From CAIYTF01 sp963664845 (GTDB lineage: Bacteria; Bacteroidota; Ignavibacteria; Ignavibacteriales; Ignavibacteriaceae), in contig OY761615.1 of the NCBI GenBank assembly GCA_963664845.1, positions 5,704,001-5,768,000 on the forward strand: a stretch of DNA of 64,000 nucleotides. The letters run 5' to 3'. Within the stretch, counting starts at the first letter, position 1. Every line of letters starts with the position of its first letter. The notes under the pieces were generated by a model that worked only from the letters and a program-made list of their open reading frames with translations, had not been told where the DNA came from and did not search any database. The position numbers were made by a program, and so were the translations under genes. Positions 1-8,732 of this stretch are shown here, piece after piece.

Positions 1-1
1 A

Positions 2-1693
2 GCTGCAGAATTCATCAAAGATGAAGCAACCGCATCCGAGTGTCAGCAATTGCTTTCAAAGCTTCTACACAACATCAGAGACTGTTACTTCGATTCATTG
101 CAGCACAAAATTGCCGACAGGCTGACAGTGGACGGTAAAACAGATTTTAGCGCCCGGCCCAATACCCTGTTTGCCATTTATGATGATTCGCTGTTTATAA
201 ACCGGGCTGAGCAGCTTCGCTATTTTAACGAAGCAATGCGCACCATAGGGACGCCTTATGGACTGCTTTCGCTTGGGTATCAGGAGAAAAACTTCCACCC
301 CTTCCACGAATATCCTCCCTTCTATCCAAAAGATGCAGCTTATCACAATGGCATAATCTGGCAATGGAACACCGGGATAGCCGTTTCCAATCTTTGCAAA
401 TTTGGCTTGCAGGATTCTGCCTGGAAGATGACGGAGGCGCTTACCAGGCAAATACTGCATCAGGGAGCCGTAGGAACCATAGCAGAACTGATGGAAGCGT
501 ACCCTCGCCCTGGAGAAAAGGAGATCAGATTAAGCGGTACCTTTTCGCAGGCATGGAGCTTGGGAGAATATCTGCGGGCATTCCGGCAGGATTATCTGGG
601 AATAAACTACAATGCATTCTCCAATGTGATTCTCTTTTCATCTCACTTACCCAAAGCAATTCATCAGGCATCGTTTGAAGTTTTGGCGGGCGAGGCTGTT
701 GTGAAATTGGATTATAGTGAAAAAGGAAACAAACTGATACTCAAAGCCAGCTCACAAAAGCTAAGCAAAACAATTGGAATTGTATATGCATATAACATCG
801 GTCCCAAATCCTTTTCAATTGCCCTGCCCTTGTTAATCGATAAACCAAATTGTGAAGTAGAGATTGATGAAGAAAATCCACAAATAGCCGTCTTTTCTTC
901 AAACGGAAACACATGGTCTCAAAATTCAAAATTGGCACCTGTATCAAACGAAGTTGCTGCTCTACAATCGGAATTCAACTTTTGCCGTCCGAGCTATGAC
1001 CCTTCCATTGCATCAGTTCATCCACCAGACTACCGTCTGCTGACAAATGTTGAAATAAAAAGAACACCAGGGATTGACGCAAAAGTGATTTTTGATAAAT
1101 CTGATCCGGCCGGAGATGAGTTTTATTCTTATCCTCTAAACAGCAATTTTGCAAAAGGAATTCTGGATATTACCCATTTTAAGCTTGCTGAGGATACCGG
1201 GCGTTATTACTTTACGCTTATTTTCAACAATCTTGCTGACCCTAAATGGCACCCTGAGTATGGATATCAACTTACGTACACAGCCGTCCTTATTCATTCG
1301 GACTCGTCGGCAACATGCACCAGTGTTGGAAAGAATGCGAATTTTACCCTGGAGCCTGAACGTTCGTTCAATAAAGCAATTTACATCGGAGGAGGATTGG
1401 AAATCGTGGATTGCAAAAACGGGATTGTTGCAAAGTATATTCCGGCAAAGGAAGATATTTCCAACACACTCGGCAATGTTGAATCACGTTCAGTATTGTT
1501 TTCATTGCCTAAAACAATGATTGGCGCTATTAACAAATCCTCAAAGATCACATTGCTTGTTGGTGCTCAGGATGACAGTGGTGGTGCAGGCCTTGGGGTC
1601 TTTCGCGAGGTAATGGAAAATCCCGGTGAGTGGAATGGCGGCGGCAAGAAAGTATTAACGCATAATATCTATGATATTCTTACAATTCCATGA
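2..1693 (+). CDS. Glycogen debranching-type enzyme, C-terminal part, with glucodextranase-like C-terminal module (5' truncated)
   Basis: The reading frame is open from base 2, so the gene starts outside the window; the TTG at 50 is internal. The first part has the amylo-alpha-1,6-glucosidase (GDE_C, GH133-like) signature: HNGIIWQWNTG, then GAVGTIAEL and a QAWSLGEYLR segment ending near base 600, as in enzymes that remove alpha-1,6 branches from glycogen. The last about 200 residues (from about base 1020) resemble the C-terminal module of glucodextranase: DPAGDEFYSYP near its start, then GGAGLGVFREV and EW-GGG near the end. That module is known from secreted alpha-glucan enzymes and is thought to bind glucan or the surface. 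Whether the protein is exported cannot be judged without its N terminus. Neither the stop nor the next 195 bases show a terminator hairpin, only a T-run. Confidence 0.72.
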   Translation, partial: AAEFIKDEATASECQQLLSKLLHNIRDCYFDSLQHKIADRLTVDGKTDFSARPNTLFAIYDDSLFINRAEQLRYFNEAMRTIGTPYGLLSLGYQEKNFHPFHEYPPFYPKDAAYHNGIIWQWNTGIAVSNLCKFGLQDSAWKMTEALTRQILHQGAVGTIAELMEAYPRPGEKEIRLSGTFSQAWSLGEYLRAFRQDYLGINYNAFSNVILFSSHLPKAIHQASFEVLAGEAVVKLDYSEKGNKLILKASSQKLSKTIGIVYAYNIGPKSFSIALPLLIDKPNCEVEIDEENPQIAVFSSNGNTWSQNSKLAPVSNEVAALQSEFNFCRPSYDPSIASVHPPDYRLLTNVEIKRTPGIDAKVIFDKSDPAGDEFYSYPLNSNFAKGILDITHFKLAEDTGRYYFTLIFNNLADPKWHPEYGYQLTYTAVLIHSDSSATCTSVGKNANFTLEPERSFNKAIYIGGGLEIVDCKNGIVAKYIPAKEDISNTLGNVESRSVLFSLPKTMIGAINKSSKITLLVGAQDDSGGAGLGVFREVMENPGEWNGGGKKVLTHNIYDILTIP

Positions 1694-1888
1694 AGTTACA
1701 GAGAAAATATTTTTTTTTATCAGAAAACAAGTTATTTTATATGTGATTATTGACACGAATATTTGTTTTTTCCTGACAATATAACGTGGAGCACAAAACT
1801 TCTATCCGGCAAATACTACTTTTAATACTTAAAACAAGTGTTTTGCCGGTTTCAAGTTTTTATAAATAAATTTTAGACGGAGGTTGCT

Positions 1889-2974
1889 ATGACTCGGCGT
1901 GTAATATTATTTCTTCTTATTCTTCCAGTGTGTCTGTTTGGTCAATTGTTGGATTATAACATCCAGATTAAAACATTTCCTGCATTAACACAACTAGACT
2001 TTGCGGGTTTCATTATTACTGATAATATGCAAGGAACTCCTGATGTATTTACAGTAACTTTTAATCCACCCCCGGGACACAATACTGATATGATCAGAAT
2101 ATATGGGCAGCTTTTTTGGAAAGATGTCGGTGCTTCGGACTATACCCGACTGGTTGAATTTACCACCAAGCCCTTTAGGGTACGAGATTTCAAAAACAGT
2201 GATTTGGGGAACACAATAACCCTGCAGAATCATCATGAGAACACCAACCTTATTCAAAAAAACCTGGATAAGGGTAAACCTACCGGAGCCTATTATATGC
2301 TGCTTCAAGTAAAATCACCGGTGGTAGATGTTGTCCTCGGCCAGGCAGCACGGGCTGAGATGTCATTCGAAAATCCTACGCAAACCATTTCCTTAATATA
2401 CCCCACACCCGGCCTCTCATTAGATGCAGGAAACGTTGTTGCCATATGGACAGGAGTTCAGGGTATAACGGGCGGGCCTGACTCATATTATTTTGTTCGG
2501 GCAAGTGAACGAAAATTCCCAGGACAATCCCTGGAAGATGCTTTGCGTTCAGGTGTACCCTTCATTGATGATCAGAAAATAACCGGCAACCTGACCTCAG
2601 TTAATTTGCGTTCGCTCCCCTTCAATCGGGAGTGGACAATCGGTCAGGAAATAGTTTTACAGGTAGGTGCTCACGTCTCGGGCATTGGCGGAGGCTCAAA
2701 TCTCTATTCACAACCTGTGAGTTTCGTTATTGCTCAACCTTCAAATGCAACGCAAACGCTTATTAACAATGCTATTTCCTCATTCCTTCAGGGATTTACT
2801 TCCACGATCCCGGCGTCGGTTCTTAATTCGTTTTTCTCAGGCCAAATCAATATTACTGGTCTTACCTCTGAGAATGGTACAGCATTATCTGCACAGGACG
2901 TACAGCGTGTCGTAGCCTGGTTGCAGTCTCACCCCGAGAACATTGTTAAAATTACTTTTGTAAAACAGAACTGA
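1889..2974 (+). CDS. Exported protein of unknown function, first gene of the FecR locus
   Basis: 361 residues with a clear N-terminal signal peptide (MTRRVILFLLILPVCLFG) and a good Shine-Dalgarno (GGAGG at about 1880). I do not recognise the family. About residues 20-160 are beta-rich and Gly/Pro-spaced. About 165-265 look Ig-like (ISLIYPTPGLSLDAGNVVAI). The last about 80 residues are helical or low complexity and end without a sorting signal. No catalytic motif is visible. It lies 9-15 bp upstream of the FecR gene, depending on the FecR start, so the two are almost certainly cotranscribed. A periplasmic or outer-membrane-associated partner of FecR is an inference from position only. Confidence 0.75.
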   Translation: MTRRVILFLLILPVCLFGQLLDYNIQIKTFPALTQLDFAGFIITDNMQGTPDVFTVTFNPPPGHNTDMIRIYGQLFWKDVGASDYTRLVEFTTKPFRVRDFKNSDLGNTITLQNHHENTNLIQKNLDKGKPTGAYYMLLQVKSPVVDVVLGQAARAEMSFENPTQTISLIYPTPGLSLDAGNVVAIWTGVQGITGGPDSYYFVRASERKFPGQSLEDALRSGVPFIDDQKITGNLTSVNLRSLPFNREWTIGQEIVLQVGAHVSGIGGGSNLYSQPVSFVIAQPSNATQTLINNAISSFLQGFTSTIPASVLNSFFSGQINITGLTSENGTALSAQDVQRVVAWLQSHPENIVKITFVKQN

Positions 2975-2975
2975 T

Positions 2976-2980
2976 AAAGG
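2976..2980 (+). promoter_or_regulatory. Ribosome binding site deciding the FecR-protein start
   Basis: AAAGG lies only 3 nt before the ATG at 2984 but 9 nt before the in-frame ATG at 2990. The second spacing is normal and gives a better signal peptide (MKTIYTIFLSLVLLSG), so 2990 is preferred. Confidence 0.5.
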
Positions 2981-2989
2981 TGAATGAAC

Positions 2990-3673
2990 ATGAAAACAAT
3001 ATATACGATCTTTCTCAGTTTAGTACTTTTATCCGGGATAATTTTTGCGAGCGAAAATCCAAAAACTGATTCTCCGGTTGCCGTGGTGATGAAAATCATC
3101 AAGGACGTTTCGTTTAAAAAGGGGACCAACTGGGCTTCTGCCAAAGTTGGTGTTCCTCTGAGCACTGCTGATGAGATTAAAACAGGCGATAAATCGCTTG
3201 CACTGATTAAATTTACCGACAACTCACTGATTCGGGTTCGGGAAAATTCCAATCTGAAAATATACGCTGAAAAGAACAAAGGCGACTTATCCAAGAACAC
3301 CTATATCGATAAAGGGAAGGTCGGTTTTAGCGTTTCACATCAGGAGAATGAAGAATTTCGCTTTACAACCCCAACCATGGTCGCTTCGATCCGTGGAACG
3401 GTAGGCGATATAATTGTGGATGGGAATGGGACGTCAACCCTCGTTTTGTTTGAAGGACTTGTTGATATAAAAGGGACCGTGGGACAAAAGCAATCCGGTA
3501 CAGTGAAACCCGGTACAACGGCAACTATTGGTCAGGACGGTAACATAATAGTTGGGGTGATTACCCCGCAACAGCAACAGGATAGCAATTCAATAAAAAA
3601 CACATCAACCAAGAAGCTGATCATCAAAACCAGCACCGGTGATTTGATAATTGAATATCTTGGAGAACAATAG
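2990..3673 (+). CDS. Secreted FecR-domain protein
   Basis: 227 residues from the preferred ATG at 2990 (2984 is the alternative). An N-terminal signal peptide is followed by a FecR domain over about residues 35-160. The conserved core TPTMVASIRGTVG is plain, preceded by the fold-typical LIKFTDNSLIRVRENS. Unlike classical FecR anti-sigma regulators it has no cytoplasmic anti-sigma domain before the membrane segment, and no ECF sigma gene is nearby. It is therefore probably an exported stand-alone FecR domain. Such proteins often sit beside CHASE2 cyclases and envelope proteins, as here. The C-terminal about 50 residues are Gln/Thr/Lys-rich. A 9-bp-stem hairpin follows the stop codon. Confidence 0.85.
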   Translation: MKTIYTIFLSLVLLSGIIFASENPKTDSPVAVVMKIIKDVSFKKGTNWASAKVGVPLSTADEIKTGDKSLALIKFTDNSLIRVRENSNLKIYAEKNKGDLSKNTYIDKGKVGFSVSHQENEEFRFTTPTMVASIRGTVGDIIVDGNGTSTLVLFEGLVDIKGTVGQKQSGTVKPGTTATIGQDGNIIVGVITPQQQQDSNSIKNTSTKKLIIKTSTGDLIIEYLGEQ

Positions 3674-3682
3674 CGGCTTTTC

Positions 3683-3716
3683 GCGTTCCGGTTTCCACCT
3701 CCAGGATCCGGAACGC
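3683..3716 (+). other. Hairpin between FecR gene and barrel gene
   Basis: Perfect 9-bp inverted repeat (GCGTTCCGG / CCGGAACGC, arms 3683-3691 and 3708-3716) around a 16-nt loop. No U-tract follows, so it is not a standard intrinsic terminator. It could set relative mRNA stability or cause partial termination between the two genes. Confidence 0.45.
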
Positions 3717-3792
3717 AAGTTATTTCGTGTTCCTTTGACGTTTCCTTTAATCGATAGCCTGATTTTATTAACATCCATGTTGGAGTAAGCTA

Positions 3793-6324
3793 ATGTTGAA
3801 GATTTTTACAAAGCCCTATTTTTTATTGCTTCTTTCTCTCTTTATAATTCACTCAACAGTCTACGGACAGGTGAGCAGTATTGTCTCCGGTGTTAAGGCC
3901 GGTGATGCGACCGAAGGGCAGGATTATTTGATCAGCCTTGATTTATTGCAGTCGAATGCAGGAGCAAAATCAACAGTTTTCTACCGCTCGTTTGGCGAAT
4001 CGGAATTCAAACAAGGCGAAATGACAACCCGTGGAACCACAACTGAATATCTCATATCCGGGGAAAGAGTAACTCCACCTTATCTGGAATGCTATTTCGT
4101 TATCACCCTTGAAAATGGTGTTTCCGAATCTTACCCCTTAGGCGCACCGCAGCAAAATCAACCATTACAAATTAAAGTACTTCCCCTCTCTCCAAAAGAC
4201 CGGGAAGTTTCAATTCTTTCACCCGAGAAAAACAAGTATGTGGCAGAAAGCGAGTTTTTCGTATCCATTTCACTTCTCCGGGCGTCATCTTCAGTTGATA
4301 AAGCAGCAACAAAGGTATATATCGACAACAATGATGTTACAGCAAACGTATTGTTCGCAGAAGATATGCTCCTTTTTTATGCAGATAATTTTCCCCAGAA
4401 ATTTTCCATGGGAAAACATACTATCCGGGTTGAATTATTCGATACGGATAAAAAACCCTATCACAGTGTTGTGACTGCCTTTAATCTGGTGAGTGATGAA
4501 ACCGCGACGGAAATTGCCGCGCAAATGACCTATCAGGGCAACGCTGTTGCTGAAAGCCGGAACGAAAACACAAATAATGTTAACACCCTGTATAACAGTC
4601 TTGACTTGAACCTGTCGGGGAATTATAAGTTTTTGGATGTTGATGCGCGCGCTTATGTTACTTCCGAAGAAAAGAAATATCTGCAACCAAACAACCGTTT
4701 CTCCTTAAATGCCCGAACCGAATGGCTTCAGTTGAGTGTCGGCGATCATTACCCAACGTATCCGTCTCTTGTTATATCCGGAAAGCGGATTCGAGGTGTG
4801 ACCGGTTCATTGACGCTTGGAGCCTTTAACGTCATTTCGACATATGGTGAAATCAGCCGATCGGTTGAAGGCGTGCTCGACCATGTGTACCTGCCCGGCG
4901 AAACTGTTCCGCTCATGTCAAATGTGATAGATGTTGATTCTTCAAAATTTGGGGGACGCAAGGCATTAGCCCGTGAATTGGGAACTTATTCCAGAAAAAT
5001 GTTTGCAGTTCACCCCTATTTTGGACGCGGCGAAAGTTTTCAATTTGGATTGACATACATGCATTCCGCAGATGACACCAAATCAATAGATATTGGCGCC
5101 CGTCCACAGGAGAATGTGGTTCTTGGCACAGATTTGTTGGTTGGTATAGACGATCAGCATGTCCTTTTCACGGGACAGGCCGCAGTAAGTATAAGTAACT
5201 CCGATATTTCGACGGGGAATATGACTGATGATGCATTTAAAACATATTTGAATTCTGTTGATTCGACTCTGGACATCATGGAATATAAAACGTTTCTTCA
5301 GAAGTTTATGACCGTTAACCAGTTTATTAAGCCTTTGAATCCACAAAAATTTTCTACACTGGCTTCAGAAGCTGCCTTGTCTATTAATTATTTTAACAAC
5401 TATTTGAAGGGTTCGTATATTTATCGCGGAAGTGATTATGAATCATTTTCAAACTCGTATCTGCGAACAAACATTGCCGGCGTCAACTTCACTGACCGGT
5501 TGCGTTTGATGGAGAATAAATTATTCCTTTCATTATCACTTGAAAATTTAAAGGATAACCTCCAAAAGACTGCTGCAGGCACGACAACATTCAATACCTA
5601 TGCCGGCGCGGTTTCCTATTATCCCAGCGCCAATCTGCCCGGATTCATGGTCAGTTATTTCCTCAGCGACAACAAAAATGACGTTTATCTTCCATCTGCT
5701 GCGGTTGTCTGGGATAAATTATCACCGGGGAAACCCGACACTTCTATTGTTGACCCCAACACCAATGATCGGACATACCGTATTATGTTGCAGGTTTCCT
5801 ATGATTTCCTTTATTTCAAGCGTCATCAAGTCTCTCTCTCCTACTCCATTTCCGAACGGGATGATCAGACGTTATATAACAATGATGCTATGAACTATTC
5901 GATCAATCTGTCAACGAAAACCCTCTGGTTTGATAATCTTCAGACAAATTTCGATGTAAATATCAGTCATTCTTCTTTAACCAGGAATCGCGGAATAATG
6001 CTCTATGGCGACACCACAAATGGTAAGAAATACGTTACCTTGAATGATCCGGCGCACCCGACGGATGAACTGAACATTTACGCACTCTCATTTGGCGGAC
6101 GATATTATATGCTGGATCGTAAACTTAATATATGGGCCGGTGTCAATCCCACATTCGGAGATTTTCAACGAGTTGAAATTTCGACGCGCTCGGAATATCT
6201 TGTCATGAGGAATTTCAGCCTTCAGTTGGTTCTCAGGTATTTGGTCAATAACAAGCTGCCCTCAGTTGTGGCAAATTTGTATAATGATTCAACCGTTGGG
6301 CTTACCGCACGGTATAATTGGTAG
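3793..6324 (+). CDS. Large outer-membrane beta-barrel-like protein
   Basis: 843 residues. A signal peptide (LLLLSLFIIHSTVYG) is followed by an Ig/cadherin-like soluble part (about residues 25-240), with lines such as SAGAKSTVFYRSFGESEF-like beta strands and a PLSPKDREVSILSPEKN linker. From about residue 260 to the end the sequence alternates short amphipathic strands and turns (YKFLDVDARAYV, LSLSYSISERDD, FSLQLVLRYLVNN), and it ends in an aromatic residue (ARYNW). That is the pattern of outer-membrane barrels inserted by BamA. No TonB box or plug is visible, so it is probably not a TonB-dependent receptor. It sits 119 bp after the FecR gene and is followed by a terminator. An Ig-domain-plus-barrel surface or sensor protein is inferred. 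Confidence 0.7.
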   Translation: MLKIFTKPYFLLLLSLFIIHSTVYGQVSSIVSGVKAGDATEGQDYLISLDLLQSNAGAKSTVFYRSFGESEFKQGEMTTRGTTTEYLISGERVTPPYLECYFVITLENGVSESYPLGAPQQNQPLQIKVLPLSPKDREVSILSPEKNKYVAESEFFVSISLLRASSSVDKAATKVYIDNNDVTANVLFAEDMLLFYADNFPQKFSMGKHTIRVELFDTDKKPYHSVVTAFNLVSDETATEIAAQMTYQGNAVAESRNENTNNVNTLYNSLDLNLSGNYKFLDVDARAYVTSEEKKYLQPNNRFSLNARTEWLQLSVGDHYPTYPSLVISGKRIRGVTGSLTLGAFNVISTYGEISRSVEGVLDHVYLPGETVPLMSNVIDVDSSKFGGRKALARELGTYSRKMFAVHPYFGRGESFQFGLTYMHSADDTKSIDIGARPQENVVLGTDLLVGIDDQHVLFTGQAAVSISNSDISTGNMTDDAFKTYLNSVDSTLDIMEYKTFLQKFMTVNQFIKPLNPQKFSTLASEAALSINYFNNYLKGSYIYRGSDYESFSNSYLRTNIAGVNFTDRLRLMENKLFLSLSLENLKDNLQKTAAGTTTFNTYAGAVSYYPSANLPGFMVSYFLSDNKNDVYLPSAAVVWDKLSPGKPDTSIVDPNTNDRTYRIMLQVSYDFLYFKRHQVSLSYSISERDDQTLYNNDAMNYSINLSTKTLWFDNLQTNFDVNISHSSLTRNRGIMLYGDTTNGKKYVTLNDPAHPTDELNIYALSFGGRYYMLDRKLNIWAGVNPTFGDFQRVEISTRSEYLVMRNFSLQLVLRYLVNNKLPSVVANLYNDSTVGLTARYNW

Positions 6325-6421
6325 GCAATTGATGGGCTGCCTTCCGTTCAAGGAATCTGCAAACCCAGAAGCTGCCCAAGCATTTTTCTGCCAGTGGTCG
6401 GCACTGCGCAATAAACTTTTC

Positions 6422-6458
6422 AGACCCCGGGCTTAAAATCCGCGGGGTCTCTTTTTTT
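6422..6458 (+). terminator. Intrinsic terminator, 20 nt before the cyclase start codon
   Basis: 8-bp perfect stem AGACCCCG / CGGGGTCT (6422-6429 and 6443-6450), 13-nt loop, then C and seven T. It terminates the barrel-gene transcript. Because the cyclase ATG is at 6479, no promoter fits after it, so cyclase mRNA must either read through it or carry it in its leader. Confidence 0.8.
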
Positions 6459-6478
6459 GAAGCAATCGAGAACACGCA

Positions 6479-8710
6479 ATGGAAACCATAAAAAAATACG
6501 GCTCAGCATTTTTGAAACCGGGAATTTGCTTTCTTATCGCACTGCTTGTAGTGGCAGTTTCGCAGGAGTTTCTCATATCTGTTGGACCTTTGAAAGAACT
6601 TGAACAAAAGCACATTGATGAACGTTTTAAACATCGTGGTCCGATCTCTATTAAAGACTCAGCACAAGTTATTATTGTCGAGATAACGCAGAATACTTAT
6701 GATGCAATTCCCTATAAATGGCCATGGCCGCGAAGTGTATATGCGAAAGTTGTTGATAACCTGAACAAAGCCGGGGCAAAAGCCATTGGCATAGACGTGG
6801 TGATGACAAACAATATTGCCGACGCTGCTGCCGGTGACTCGGCCCTGTTCAATATTATTCGTGAATCAAAAAATGTTGTCGTTGCCGGGAAAACCGATAT
6901 AAAGGAAGGCAGCGTTATTGCGCAAGATATGGGGAATGGGGTCAACGTTCAAATTGAAGCGGAGGGGTATGCGATTACCAATACAGAAGTGAACTACAAC
7001 AACATTTTTTTCAAGGCTGACAGTTCGATTGGAATAGTTCAGATGCCCAATGACAATGATGGTGTTGTGAGACGTTATCAGCCCTTTGTCTATGACGGCC
7101 CTTCTGCCAAGCTCCTCCCCTCTTTCTCGTTCGCTGTGCTTAACAAGTACTTTGGATTTTCCAGCCTTACCTGTGCAGGAAGATCGCCTGAATATTTTCA
7201 ACTTGCTGACAGGATGATACCCAAGTTTGACAACAAATCAATGTTGATAGATTTTTATGGGCCAAGCCGGACTTTTAAATATGTTGATTTTGCCCAAGTG
7301 CTTGACGACCATACATTTAAGACGAAAGACGAACTTGATGTTGGAGAAGACATCGATGAATGGGATTTCATGGACAAATCCATTTTCAAAGATAAAATTG
7401 TTCTCATAGGTTCAAGCATGCCTGAAGACCGGGATATTATACCTGTTTCGTTCTCGAAAGGTGATAATAAAGGCGACAACCTGATGAATGGAGTTGAGAT
7501 CCACGCCAATGCCGTCCAGAATATTTTATCGCGGAATTTCATTCAAAAAGAGCCGCAATCTGTTGAAATTATTGTGATAATTGCCCTCTGTTTTATCACG
7601 TTTTATTTTTCCTCCCTTCTTAAAGGGATTAAAATGAAATATGGATTTTTACTTGAAATTGGTAACCTGTTGTTTATTGGTGCCCTGTTTATTGGTTCGC
7701 GCATGTTCTCATTCTATATGTTCGAGAAGCATTCTTTTATGGTCACCATAATGAGTGCCAATATTGCAATATTGTTCGGTTACATAGGCAGCACTGTTTT
7801 CCACCTCGTTTCGGAGCGAAAACAAAAGGGCATGATAAAGGGAATGTTCAGTCAGTATGTTAACGCAACCATTGTAGATGACCTGATTGCCAATCCAGAT
7901 AACCTGCAACTTGGCGGGAGGCGTCAGAATCTTTCTGTGTTCTTCAGTGATATTGAAGGTTTTTCAACATTTTCGGAGAACAAAGAGCCAGAAGACCTTA
8001 TCAGTTTTTTGAATGAATATCTCAGTGAGATGACCAAAGTTGTTTTTGATACCAAAGGTACCCTGGACAAGTATGTCGGTGACGCGGTGATGGCATTTTG
8101 GGGCGCACCCATTCCAAATCAGGATCATGCCTGGTATGCCTGCAAAAGCGCGCTTGAGATGCAGGCTCGGTTAAATGTACTGCGGGAAAAATGGAAAAGT
8201 GAAGGCCAGCCGACCATTAGAGCCCGTATGGGAATCAACAGTGGAGATATGGTGGTTGGAAACGTTGGAGGAACTCAACGATTTGATTATACGGTTATGG
8301 GAGATGCGGTGAACCTTGCCTCCCGTCTGGAAGGCGCCAATAAACAATACGGGACCTATATCATGGTCAGTGAGAGTACCTACGAAATGGTTTCGGATAA
8401 ATTCTTCTTCCGTGAACTGGATTTTCTCACAGTTAAAGGCAAATCAAAGCCTATTCAGGTGTTTGAGCTGCTGGCATACAACAAGTCGGATCTTGCAGAA
8501 AATGTCCTTGCATCCATTGAATTATATATAGCAGCGCTGCAGTTATACAAGGAAAAACGTTTCCCTGAAGCAATCGAAAAGTTCGACGAGGCATTGCAGG
8601 CTAACCCCCTGGATGGACCATCAAAGACCTATAAGACCAGATGCAAGTATTTCTGCGAAAATCCGCCTCCTGAAGACTGGGATGGTGTATTCCACATGAC
8701 GACAAAATAA
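6479..8710 (+). CDS. CHASE2-domain class III adenylate/guanylate cyclase
   Basis: 743 residues. Residues about 14-34 form a first transmembrane helix. A CHASE2 extracytoplasmic sensor domain (about 35-350) includes HIDERFKHRGP, WPWPRSVYAKVVDNL and the CHASE2-typical IVLIGSS. Three further membrane helices follow (about 360-450), then a class III cyclase domain (about 475-660). Visible catalytic features are metal-binding D491 (FSDIEGF) and D535 (GDAVMAFWGAP), K531 at the adenine-recognition position, T605 at its partner position, and N612 (GDAVNLASRLE). The K/T pair is typical of bacterial adenylate cyclases, so cAMP is the likelier product. The C terminus has a TPR-like helix pair (LYKEKRFPEAIEKFDEAL). 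The start is fixed by the first membrane helix; the Shine-Dalgarno is weak. A terminator lies directly upstream. Confidence 0.92.
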   Translation: METIKKYGSAFLKPGICFLIALLVVAVSQEFLISVGPLKELEQKHIDERFKHRGPISIKDSAQVIIVEITQNTYDAIPYKWPWPRSVYAKVVDNLNKAGAKAIGIDVVMTNNIADAAAGDSALFNIIRESKNVVVAGKTDIKEGSVIAQDMGNGVNVQIEAEGYAITNTEVNYNNIFFKADSSIGIVQMPNDNDGVVRRYQPFVYDGPSAKLLPSFSFAVLNKYFGFSSLTCAGRSPEYFQLADRMIPKFDNKSMLIDFYGPSRTFKYVDFAQVLDDHTFKTKDELDVGEDIDEWDFMDKSIFKDKIVLIGSSMPEDRDIIPVSFSKGDNKGDNLMNGVEIHANAVQNILSRNFIQKEPQSVEIIVIIALCFITFYFSSLLKGIKMKYGFLLEIGNLLFIGALFIGSRMFSFYMFEKHSFMVTIMSANIAILFGYIGSTVFHLVSERKQKGMIKGMFSQYVNATIVDDLIANPDNLQLGGRRQNLSVFFSDIEGFSTFSENKEPEDLISFLNEYLSEMTKVVFDTKGTLDKYVGDAVMAFWGAPIPNQDHAWYACKSALEMQARLNVLREKWKSEGQPTIRARMGINSGDMVVGNVGGTQRFDYTVMGDAVNLASRLEGANKQYGTYIMVSESTYEMVSDKFFFRELDFLTVKGKSKPIQVFELLAYNKSDLAENVLASIELYIAALQLYKEKRFPEAIEKFDEALQANPLDGPSKTYKTRCKYFCENPPPEDWDGVFHMTTK

Positions 8711-8732
8711 AATTATTTCGTAAATTTGCGTC

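Noticed and set aside
1740..1790. TTGACA-like hexamer upstream of the 361-aa protein gene
   Set aside because: No properly spaced -10 hexamer; TATAAC lies 24 nt away.
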